DNA of 64,000 bases from Pseudomonas sp. ZH-FAD (GTDB lineage: Bacteria > Pseudomonadota > Gammaproteobacteria > Pseudomonadales > Pseudomonadaceae). This document shows, one piece after another, positions 54,080 through 62,228 of this stretch. The notes below the pieces were generated by a model that searched no databases, was not told where the DNA came from, and saw nothing but the letters and a program-made list of their open reading frames with translations. The position numbers and the translations under genes are program-made. The stretch covers positions 33,916 to 97,915 of the forward strand of contig NZ_PGLR01000023.1 of assembly GCF_002803095.1 (NCBI RefSeq), in the 5' to 3' direction. Position 1 is the first letter of the stretch. Every line of letters starts with the position of its first letter.

Positions 54080-56995
54080 TCAATAACCGCTGTACAGCAA
54101 GCCCAGCGCGACCTGACGCACCTCCTGCAGATCCACCGGTTTGCTCAGGCAGGCCGAAGCGCCGCGCGCTTTGGCATCCTCGAACAACCGTGCATCGGCC
54201 ACCGCACTGATCACCATCACCGGCACATCACGCAAACGCGGCTCAGCGCGCATGGCGTCGAGAATATCCAGCCCATTGCCGTCAGGCAGGTCGATATCCA
54301 GCAACACCAGTGCCGGCTCACTTTCCTGCAATTCGGCCAGTGCCCGCTGGCATGAGCTCACGCCCCTGACCTCGGCAAACTCACGCAACGATGCCTGCAG
54401 GATCTTCATGCAGGCGGGGTGATCCTCCACGCACAGCACCTGCACCAGACTTTGCACGGCCTGCGCCGGCGCCTCGGCAGCCTCGTCGCCGAGCACATCA
54501 GGGTTGGCCGCGCTGGGGATGTCGAGCCAGAATCGACTACCGACACCAGGCTCGCTACGCACGCCGATTTCGCCTTCCATCAGCGTGGCCAGCTCGCGGC
54601 AAAGCACCAGCCCGATACCGGTGCCGGGAATATTCGAGCTTTCCCGGCCGAGACGCTGAAAAGGCTGGAACAGCTGCGCCTGCTGCTCGCTGGAAAGCCC
54701 CGGCCCAGTGTCGTCAACCCATAACCGCACACAGTCGGCACGCACCTCGTAGCCCATGCGGATCATGCCGCGCGGGCTGTTGTACTTGATCGCATTGGAC
54801 AGCAGGTTGAGCAGAATCTGCCGTACCCGCCGCGGGTCGCCCTGTACGAACAAGGGCGGATTGGCTGCCTCCATCACCTGCAGTTGCAGCTGTTTATGCT
54901 GCACTTCGGGCTGCACCAACTCGGCACAACCGTTGAGTAGCGCGCCGATTTCGATCGGCTGGAACTGCAGCTGCTGACGCCGGCTCTCGATGCTCGACAG
55001 ATCGAGAATGTCGTCGACCAATGAAGTGAGATGGCGACTGGCGGTGACGATTTCGCGCGCGTAATCGGTCTCCAGTTTGGCGTCCTGCTTGTCCTGCGCC
55101 TCCATCTCGATCAACTGAGCGAAGCCATGGATGGCGTTGAGCGGCGTGCGTAGTTCGTGGCTCATGCTCGACAGAAAGCGACTCTTGGCCTGGCTGGCCG
55201 CGAGCGCTTCAAGGCTGGCGTGGCGCAGTTCTTCCTGCACTTGTTTGAGCCGAGTGATGTCGACGTGCGTACCGGCAATACGCAGTGGCCAGCCGCTCGC
55301 GTCGCGCGCCAGGACCTTGCCACGGCTGAGCAGCCAGAGGTAATCGCCGCGGCAATCGAGATAGCGGTATTCGGCGTCGAAATACTCTTCGCCACTGTCA
55401 GCGAATAGCTTGCGCAGGTGACGCAAACGCTCCAGATCATCGGGGTGTACGCGCTGGTTGAACTCGCTCAGCGTCAGGTGATTCGCACCCAGGCCAAAAC
55501 GCCGGACGAAGCGCTCGCTGAGATCGATGGTCAGATCTGTGGTATCGATCTGCCAGAGGCTTTCAGTTGTACTCTCAAGCACCAGTTGCAGAATGCTTTG
55601 CGCCTCCTGCCGCTCATGCTCGCTGGCCTTGAGCTGCTTGCCGGCCTGCTGCACAGCATCGGCCAGGCGACTGACCTCGGCAATATGGCTGTCCGGCACC
55701 GCTGGCAAATATTTGCCCTGCCCCAGGCTGGTCGCCATGTCGACGATGCCATCGATGGGCTCGGCCAGTTGCTTGCTCAGGTTGCGCGAACGCAGCCACA
55801 TCAAGGCAAAGAACAACAGATAGAACGCCACCAGGCCGGCAATCAGCAGGTAGCCGATCTGCATGTAACGCTCGGCCAACTGGTTGGTGTCATGGAAGAT
55901 CTGCTCCTCGTCCACCACCAACAGCAAGCGCCAGCCGGTTTGCGGAATTTCGCTCCAGGCCACCAGTTGCTTACGGCCGCCGAGCAGCACCTCCTGCACG
56001 TTGCCATTGCCCTCGTTCATCGCCTGCAGCAATGCCTCCATGCCCTCGCGCTTGGTCAGGTTGAAGTCCTCGGGCTTGAGTACTTCACGGCGCACGGCCT
56101 CTTCGTAGGAGTACTGGGTCAGCTCACGCAGACCAAAATCCAACTCCCCTGCCTTCGGCAACGCCATGATGTTGTGGTCATGGCTGACCAGCATCGCGTA
56201 GCCCTGCCAAGGCACGTTGAGTTCGGCAATCTCACCCAGTATCTGGCCCACGGTCACGTCGAGACCGACCACGCCTTCGAGAAAGTCCTCGCGATACACC
56301 GGGGCGATGGCCGACATCATCCATCCCAGGCCTGCCGGGTCGAGGTAAACCTCGGTCCATATCACCTTGCGCTGCGGGTTGTGCTTGGCGTCGGCGAGGT
56401 AATAGAAGTTGTAATCGGGTATCACCATGTCGTGGGGATACTGCGCGGGCGTATCGAACCAGGGATAGATGCGGTTGTAGCTGTCCCAGGTATTGAAATA
56501 CAGCGCCGCTACCAGCGGGCTGGCCTGCTGGATCGAACGCATCAGCGGATCGAGTTGCGACAGGCGCATGACCTTGGCGTGATCCTGCTGAGCAAGTGGC
56601 GTGCTGTTGGCATAGAAGGATGCTGCGCGCCCGTCATCGCTGCGGGTATAGAACACGCCACTGTCAGTGACCGCATGGCGTTGGTGCTCGAGTTCGTCTG
56701 CCTGGAAACGGGTATCGAGCAGCGCTTTGTGAGCGCCATCGCGATAGACCTGCACCAGCGACTCGATAGAGCGCAGCCGCCCGTCGATGATCTGCGCTTC
56801 GCGCAAAGCGGCGCTGGCCAGATCTTTCACGGCTGTTTCCTGCAGATGCTCGATCTGCGCGTCACGAATCGCCTGATTACTCAGCAGATACACCGCGATC
56901 AGCACCGATTCCACCAGAATCAGCGGGATCAGCGCGCTTTGCACGAACGCTCGCCAGATCCACTGACGTAGAGGGTAGCGGCTAGAACTCGGCAT
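54080..56995 (-). CDS. Hybrid sensor histidine kinase with Cache, PAS and receiver domains
   Basis: A 971-residue inner-membrane kinase. The order is membrane segment (about 17-40), dCache-type periplasmic sensor (about 60-375), membrane segment (IGYLLIAGLVAFYLLFFALMW), HAMP, PAS/PAC (about 470-600), HisKA, HATPase and receiver. HisKA has FLSSMSHELRTPLNAIHGF, with the phospho-His. HATPase has NLLSNAIKYN, DTGPGLS and GTGIGL, and the REC phospho-Asp lies in LLDIDLPDG. It is intact. It is convergent with the small exported-protein gene, and no response regulator gene is adjacent. The ligand is unknown. Confidence 0.92.
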   Translation of the reverse strand: MPSSSRYPLRQWIWRAFVQSALIPLILVESVLIAVYLLSNQAIRDAQIEHLQETAVKDLASAALREAQIIDGRLRSIESLVQVYRDGAHKALLDTRFQADELEHQRHAVTDSGVFYTRSDDGRAASFYANSTPLAQQDHAKVMRLSQLDPLMRSIQQASPLVAALYFNTWDSYNRIYPWFDTPAQYPHDMVIPDYNFYYLADAKHNPQRKVIWTEVYLDPAGLGWMMSAIAPVYREDFLEGVVGLDVTVGQILGEIAELNVPWQGYAMLVSHDHNIMALPKAGELDFGLRELTQYSYEEAVRREVLKPEDFNLTKREGMEALLQAMNEGNGNVQEVLLGGRKQLVAWSEIPQTGWRLLLVVDEEQIFHDTNQLAERYMQIGYLLIAGLVAFYLLFFALMWLRSRNLSKQLAEPIDGIVDMATSLGQGKYLPAVPDSHIAEVSRLADAVQQAGKQLKASEHERQEAQSILQLVLESTTESLWQIDTTDLTIDLSERFVRRFGLGANHLTLSEFNQRVHPDDLERLRHLRKLFADSGEEYFDAEYRYLDCRGDYLWLLSRGKVLARDASGWPLRIAGTHVDITRLKQVQEELRHASLEALAASQAKSRFLSSMSHELRTPLNAIHGFAQLIEMEAQDKQDAKLETDYAREIVTASRHLTSLVDDILDLSSIESRRQQLQFQPIEIGALLNGCAELVQPEVQHKQLQLQVMEAANPPLFVQGDPRRVRQILLNLLSNAIKYNSPRGMIRMGYEVRADCVRLWVDDTGPGLSSEQQAQLFQPFQRLGRESSNIPGTGIGLVLCRELATLMEGEIGVRSEPGVGSRFWLDIPSAANPDVLGDEAAEAPAQAVQSLVQVLCVEDHPACMKILQASLREFAEVRGVSSCQRALAELQESEPALVLLDIDLPDGNGLDILDAMRAEPRLRDVPVMVISAVADARLFEDAKARGASACLSKPVDLQEVRQVALGLLYSGY

Positions 56996-57124
56996 TACAG
57001 CTCCTTTGCAGAGGACGCAGGCAGATGCGAGGCGCCATCATAGCTTCCCGCGATGGAATCCGCAGTCGACGCTGAGGAACCTTTGCCGTACACTCGACGT
57101 CCTATCTGTAACCGAAAAGTTTTG

Positions 57125-57515
57125 GGGCCGATTAGGATTCGACGCCGGTAGCGAAGCTCGAGGTGCATGCCGACTTGGTAACAGAAGTCGTAAATCAACT
57201 GTTGCAACTTTCTATAGTTGCCAATGACGAAAACTACGAGGGCTACGCTCTCGCTGCGTAAGCGGCGCGACTAGTCCTTCTGGTAGCTTCGGCTCCAGCG
57301 ATCACTAGGGGATGCCTGTAAACCTGAAGTGATTGTCATGCAGAACAGGATCGCCGCGTAGTACGTTGTGGACGAAGTGGCTAAAACTTACACAACTCGC
57401 CCAATGCACCCTGCCCGTCGGGCGGCTGAGGGTTAACTCAATAGACACGGCTAAGCATGTAGTACCGACAGTGGAGAACTGGCGGACGGGGGTTCAAATC
57501 CCCCCGGCTCCACCA
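57125..57515 (+). ncRNA. ssrA: tmRNA (transfer-messenger RNA)
   Basis: Rescues stalled ribosomes with SmpB. The 5' end GGGGCCG pairs with CGGCTCC of the 3' acceptor stem (G-U allowed), followed by a genomically encoded CCA at 57513-57515. The T-arm GGTTCAAATCC is present. The open reading frame for the degradation tag, 57220-57261, encodes ANDENYEGYALAA and then TAA. Length of about 391 nt is normal. The 3' end is the apparent integration site of the following island. Confidence 0.96.
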
Positions 57516-57527
57516 AATACACATCTA

Positions 57528-57553
57528 AGGGCGTCCACGGACGTCCTTTTTTG
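57528..57553 (+). terminator. Terminator downstream of ssrA
   Basis: AGGGCGT pairs with ACGTCCT around a 6-base loop, followed by a T-rich tail (TTTTTTGTG). It lies at the start of the island and would end ssrA transcription after integration. Confidence 0.7.
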
Positions 57554-57628
57554 TGCCTGAAACCCAGCAAATACGGGGCTTTCAGCGTCTTCACGATCCA
57601 ATAGCGTCCAGCAGGATCCACGAAATCC

Positions 57629-57698
57629 GGTATTCCAATTGGTATTCCAAGCCATCCACTGGTAATTTTTGGAATACCAAAACCGCTCTTGGAATACC
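57629..57698. repeat. Four-copy 10-bp repeat (GGTATTCCAA) in the integrase promoter
   Basis: Direct copies at 57629-57638 and 57641-57650 are followed by two inverted copies (TTGGAATACC) at 57669-57678 and 57689-57698. Start-to-start spacing is 12 and 20 bp. The last copy ends 2 bp before the integrase ATG and covers its ribosome-binding region. The copies probably are arm-type integrase or excisionase sites that also autoregulate the gene. Confidence 0.7.
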
Positions 57699-57700
57699 GC

Positions 57701-58957
57701 ATGTGCGCTCAAGCCACCCGTCTCTCGGACCTCAAAGTCAAAGCCGCCAAGCCTCAAGAGAAGGACTATGTCCTGAGTGATGGTGACGGACTGCAGATGC
57801 GAGTGAGAAGCAATGGCTCCAAGCTCTGGAACTTGAACTACCGGCACCCGGTGACGAAGAACCGGATCAACATGGGCCTCGGGACCTTCCCCGAGGTCTC
57901 ATTGGCGCAAGCCCGCAAGCGCACTGTTGAGGCACGTGAGCTCCTCGCCCACGGTATCGATCCCAAAGAGAAACGGGACGCCGTGCAGCAAGCCAAGAAA
58001 GCAGCAACTGAACATACCTTCCAGAATGTGGCGACCGCCTGGTATGAGCTGAAAAAGGATGCGGTGACACAAGCCTACGCCGAGGACATCTGGCGCTCCC
58101 TCACGCTGCACGTCTTCCCCGACTTGGGCACCACTCCGATCTCCGCCATCAATGCCCCTCAGGTCATCAACCTGCTCCGGCCGCTCGAAACCAAGGGCAG
58201 CCTTGAGACCGTTAAACGACTGACGCAGCGACTAAACGAGATCATGACCTATGGGGTCAACTCGGGACTGATTCATGCCAACCCGCTTAGCGGCATCCGC
58301 TCTGTCTTCAAGAAACCGAAAAAGAAGAACATGGCAGCACTGCCACCCGATGAACTGAACGACCTCATGGTGGCAATTGCCAATGCCAGCATCAAAAGAA
58401 CGACCCGCTGCCTGATCGAATGGCAGCTCCACACCATGACCCGGCCAGCTGAGGCAGCTACCACTCGCTGGGCAGACATCGACTTCGGAAAGAAAATCTG
58501 GACGATCCCAGCTGAGCGGATGAAAAAACGCCGCACGCACATGATTCCGCTCACAGAACAGGCTCTCGCATTGCTGGAAGCAATCAAGCCCTACAGCGGC
58601 CACCGTGAATACGTTTTCCCTGCAGACAGGGACCCTCGCACCCACTGCAACAGCCAGACCGCCAACATGGCGCTGAAGCGCATGGGCTTTGAAGGACGTC
58701 TGGTAAGCCATGGCATGCGCTCAATGGCCAGCACCATCCTCAACGAGCACGGCTGGGATCCGGAACTGATTGAGGTAGCGCTTGCCCATGTCGACAAGGA
58801 CGAGGTTCGCAGTGCTTACAACCGGGCGGACTACATCGAGCGCAGACGCCCGATGATGGCCTGGTGGAGCGAGCACATCCAGCAAGCAGCTACCGGCAGC
58901 CTTTCGATGTCGGCCATCAAGGAAAATCGGGACAGAAAGGTCGTTTCGATACGCTGA
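57701..58957 (+). CDS. P4-type tyrosine recombinase (island integrase)
   Basis: A site-specific recombinase of 418 residues that inserts and excises the island at ssrA. An N-terminal DUF4102 arm-binding domain (about 5-85) has TRLSDLKVKAAKP and GDGLQMRV. A SAM-like core-binding domain (about 105-205) precedes the catalytic domain. Catalytic residues are visible: Arg in TMTRPAEA, His and Arg in SHGMRS, His in LAHVDK and Tyr in AYNRADY. The ATG at 57701 is chosen over a TTG at 57689, which lies inside a binding repeat. It appears intact. Confidence 0.95.
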   Translation: MCAQATRLSDLKVKAAKPQEKDYVLSDGDGLQMRVRSNGSKLWNLNYRHPVTKNRINMGLGTFPEVSLAQARKRTVEARELLAHGIDPKEKRDAVQQAKKAATEHTFQNVATAWYELKKDAVTQAYAEDIWRSLTLHVFPDLGTTPISAINAPQVINLLRPLETKGSLETVKRLTQRLNEIMTYGVNSGLIHANPLSGIRSVFKKPKKKNMAALPPDELNDLMVAIANASIKRTTRCLIEWQLHTMTRPAEAATTRWADIDFGKKIWTIPAERMKKRRTHMIPLTEQALALLEAIKPYSGHREYVFPADRDPRTHCNSQTANMALKRMGFEGRLVSHGMRSMASTILNEHGWDPELIEVALAHVDKDEVRSAYNRADYIERRRPMMAWWSEHIQQAATGSLSMSAIKENRDRKVVSIR

Positions 58958-59077
58958 TTTGTGCCAAATACCGTAAAGCAGACGGCAGTAACAGGCAGCA
59001 ACCGGCCAGAAGCGGCTGTTGAGAACCCGCAGAATTTCAGCCCAAAGTAGCCAGATCTGAGCCAAGCTGAGTAGAGA

Positions 59078-61927
59078 TCATGGCAGCTCTTTAGCTTGCT
59101 CGCGCTGAGCGACGCTGGCGAGACACTGCTCGATGAACTGAAGCTCCTGATCAAGCTCGCCGGCACGCTTTTCCAAAGCTTTTAAAGCTGATTGATGCTC
59201 CTTCTGCACCTCTACTGGTGCTTTAGCGAGCCCTGCTAACTTCCTCTGGCTTCTCTCGATCTTCTCATTAAGTTCGGCAAGGTACTTCTCCCCGGACTCC
59301 TTTTTCCTCGCCGGGAAGAGCTGGCACTCCAAGAAGCGGATGGCATCGTAGATTCTCAATACCTCACTGCTGGTCTTGGAGTGCACAAAGTTCAGGCTGC
59401 CCTCGTCGAAGGCGTGATGCTCCTGGTTCTGCCCAGTCCAGTTGACCAAGTCATTCTTGATGAGATTGAAGTGCGACAGGTCGTAGTCGATGAAAGTCTC
59501 CACCAACGAGAAGGTGTGCTCTAGGCTGACCTGCAGATACATGCTCTTCTTCAACTGCGACTTGTTGAAGTTGGCCGTGACTGTGACGCCGTTTTCAATG
59601 CAAAACTCAAGCACCATGGATTCGAACCAAATACGGCAATAAAGCAATGCCTGACGGACGTCGAAGACCGACAGCGCCACGTAGACTTTCTTCTGGAAAC
59701 CACCCTCGTGATCAATCACCACGATGCCCTTGTTCGTGTAGCTGAGCACGTGGCTAGTATGCTGATCGCACTGAGGGTGACGGTCGGCGATGATGCAGAA
59801 TCGTTCCCAGAAGAGGCGGTCATGGGTGGTGACGACCATTTGGATCCGGCGCAGGTAAGCGTCGCTGAAGAACAGGTCGATAATGTTCGATCGGTGATCG
59901 GTGTCGATCGCATTGACGACGTCATCAAAGACGATGAGCGGGAAGTTGTTTTTCTCAGCCATCGCCAGGAGGATTGACAGGCCCAATGCTCGCAGATGCC
60001 CTTCGCTGAGCACAGCAAACGCATCGAGCAATGATCCATCCACGTTGGTGATCTTGATCCGGTAGTTATCCGCCTGCCGGTCGAAGCTCAACGACGCGAT
60101 CTGCTCATGGTCATCGTCGTGATTGTTGATAGCGCGGTAGTACTCGGCTGCCTTGGCTTCGATCCCGGTGATTCGCGCTTTCTCCAGCTCGAGCTTGTAA
60201 TCCAGCAGATCGCGGTACAGCGTTCGGTACTCAGCCTCGAGATCTTTGAGCAGCTGGTTGAAGCGACTGTTATCGACTGCGTCGTTGAGCAAGGCTGCTT
60301 TTTGCCTTACCAATTCTGCCATCTGACCGTTGCAGGCTTTGAACTCGCTCTCCGCACGCGTTTTACGGTCGAACAGTTGCTTCAATGAATCATCAATCGC
60401 TTTCAGTTGCACCACCCGTGCTTCAAGGCGGGCTGCCTGGGCTTCTGCCTGGCCAACCTCCCGGTACTTGCGCTCACAGTTTCGCAGGTAAGCCTCGATC
60501 TGATCGGCACGCTCGGCGCAGAGTTTCAGGAATGAGTCGAGAACTGACGGAGCCACCTCCGAGCGATCGGTAGCGGCATGAAATTCTGCAAGCACCGCTT
60601 CTAACTCGTCCATCCTCAGCTGGCAGGGTACGTCGGCGTACTCATTGCCCTTCACAGCGCCGATTCCCGTGGCAACTCGTGATGCCCAGAGCGCGATCCG
60701 CGCGTCATTTCGCAGCCTGGATTGCTTCAGGGATTCCAGTGCACCCAACGCCTTGATCTGCTCTCGCGCCCTCTCGAATGGGTTCACTGTCACCTTGTCG
60801 AGGGGCGTCAGGCATGCAGGGCAAGTTGCCCTCGACTGCAGCTCGACAGCTTCCAAGGCCTCGAAAACGGCGCGATAATTGACCTCGCTGGCCCTCTGCA
60901 GAAATACCATCTCGATATCGGCTCTGCGGTGGAGCAAGCGCTGAGCGATAGTACAGACGCGCCTCACCTGCTTCAGCGGGATAGCGAATGGAGCTTTGGC
61001 GGCTCGAAGGCGCTCAGCTCCACGGATATGCATTTCTATTGTTTTTCGAAGCCGCAATACCTTGGGGCGAATCTCAAAGTCTTGATCTGACCGCAGCCCA
61101 AGCAGCTCGCAGATTTGGGAAATTGATACCCAAAGGTCTGCCCTATGCTTACGCCTCTGCTGGCCCAGGCTGCTGCAAGTGTGCTCCAGAGTTTTCAGAG
61201 CCTCGGCTTGGTCGGCACGCATGAGGGGCTTGAGCGAGAAGCTTTCAGGCCTGACGAACCGTGCAATGACCTCTTGGAGTTCTTCCAAGCCAAACAGGGT
61301 CGCCAGGACATCACTCTCGATACTGCCGGTGTCCTTGGAACCCAGCAGGGAAAACTCCTGAAGGCGGTTACGGTCTATGAAGCAACTCGACCAACTTATG
61401 CTTGGTTTGACCGGAAGCTTGTCCGCTCCCTTCAGCAAGAGCTCGTGCCGAATGTCTCCCCGGGCGATGTACTGCCTAAGCTTGGTCTTGCGCCTAGACG
61501 CTTCCTTGATGTCTCCTGTGGTGCCGAACTCCAACGCCTCGCACAAGGACGATTTACCACCGCCATTGGGCGCGTAGAAGACATTTTTCAACTTGCTGAA
61601 GCGGATTAAAGAGCCGTTGTCGTCAGGGCCAAACTCTCCGAAGCCTCGGAAGTTTTTCACGCGAAGGTAGTCCAAAGCTCCAAGGCCGGAAGGCGGTATC
61701 CGATCCAGTTCCGGCTTGTTGTCGAGCACCTTTTTGAAGCGAGAGGCGATGCGCTGATAGTTGCGCCCCAGCAGATGGTCGGCTGCCGCGGTGATGTGCG
61801 TTTTGATATGGTCGGAATAGCGCCCCTTGCTTTGGTTCGCCTGGTACATGCACCAGAGCAGCACGAGGTATGCGTCAGTGCGCTCTTCAAGATGCTGCCT
61901 TGCAAAACTCAAAAGGTACTGGCTCAT
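59078..61927 (-). CDS. SMC/Rad50-like ATPase with CPxC hook (candidate defence protein)
   Basis: A 949-residue ABC-type ATPase. An N-terminal helical extension of about 85 residues precedes the head. Walker A is APNGGGKSS (about 118-126). Coiled coils (about 240-360 and 380-600) are separated by a CPAC element near residues 369-372, like a zinc hook. Then come signature LSEGH (about 640), Walker B LIVFDD (about 664-669) and a TTHD H-loop. A C-terminal helical domain of about 230 residues has NFVHSKTSSEV. The ATG at 61927, preceded by GGAGGAGG, is preferred over one eight codons earlier. It is divergent from the nuclease-like gene. Confidence 0.85.
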   Translation of the reverse strand: MSQYLLSFARQHLEERTDAYLVLLWCMYQANQSKGRYSDHIKTHITAAADHLLGRNYQRIASRFKKVLDNKPELDRIPPSGLGALDYLRVKNFRGFGEFGPDDNGSLIRFSKLKNVFYAPNGGGKSSLCEALEFGTTGDIKEASRRKTKLRQYIARGDIRHELLLKGADKLPVKPSISWSSCFIDRNRLQEFSLLGSKDTGSIESDVLATLFGLEELQEVIARFVRPESFSLKPLMRADQAEALKTLEHTCSSLGQQRRKHRADLWVSISQICELLGLRSDQDFEIRPKVLRLRKTIEMHIRGAERLRAAKAPFAIPLKQVRRVCTIAQRLLHRRADIEMVFLQRASEVNYRAVFEALEAVELQSRATCPACLTPLDKVTVNPFERAREQIKALGALESLKQSRLRNDARIALWASRVATGIGAVKGNEYADVPCQLRMDELEAVLAEFHAATDRSEVAPSVLDSFLKLCAERADQIEAYLRNCERKYREVGQAEAQAARLEARVVQLKAIDDSLKQLFDRKTRAESEFKACNGQMAELVRQKAALLNDAVDNSRFNQLLKDLEAEYRTLYRDLLDYKLELEKARITGIEAKAAEYYRAINNHDDDHEQIASLSFDRQADNYRIKITNVDGSLLDAFAVLSEGHLRALGLSILLAMAEKNNFPLIVFDDVVNAIDTDHRSNIIDLFFSDAYLRRIQMVVTTHDRLFWERFCIIADRHPQCDQHTSHVLSYTNKGIVVIDHEGGFQKKVYVALSVFDVRQALLYCRIWFESMVLEFCIENGVTVTANFNKSQLKKSMYLQVSLEHTFSLVETFIDYDLSHFNLIKNDLVNWTGQNQEHHAFDEGSLNFVHSKTSSEVLRIYDAIRFLECQLFPARKKESGEKYLAELNEKIERSQRKLAGLAKAPVEVQKEHQSALKALEKRAGELDQELQFIEQCLASVAQREQAKELP

Positions 61928-62228
61928 CGCGCCCTCCTCCCTGAAGCGCATGATCGTAGCCGGACTGAAATCAGAAAACCATCACAGCTAGGCCAACCTT
62001 CGCTAATGTGGAGCGCTGCCGATCTGAACCTGGTACCACACCTGATAAGCCGACGGATGCCGCAGCTAATCTTTGGAGAGGCCGCTAATGGCGGTAGCCA
62101 TCAGTCACAACGGGCTTCAGTAGGCTAAGAAGGAAGCATTCAAGCCAGTGGCTGATATAAACCGCGATGGTGGTACGTTGATATGTCTCCGAGGTAATCT
62201 CATCGGTCACAAGTTGGAGAGAGACCGC
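61928..62228. promoter_or_regulatory. Divergent promoter region of the ATPase/nuclease pair
   Basis: About 300 bp containing only the signals for the two divergent genes: GGAGGAGG for the ATPase on the minus strand, and GGAGA (62216-62220) for the nuclease on the plus strand. A GTG at 62148, in frame with the nuclease, lacks a Shine-Dalgarno and was not used. No clear operator dyad was seen. Confidence 0.5.

Noticed and set aside
57333..57560. Small reading frames inside ssrA (for example at 57333)
   Set aside because: They lie in structured tmRNA; only the tag frame at 57220-57261 is meaningful.
61145..61609. A 154-residue plus-strand frame inside the SMC-like ATPase gene
   Set aside because: It is opposite a protein with Walker A and other motifs and has no ribosome-binding site of note; antisense shadow.
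62148..62228. GTG start at 62148 adding 27 residues to the nuclease-like protein
   Set aside because: No Shine-Dalgarno before the GTG, while GGAGA lies correctly before the ATG at 62229.
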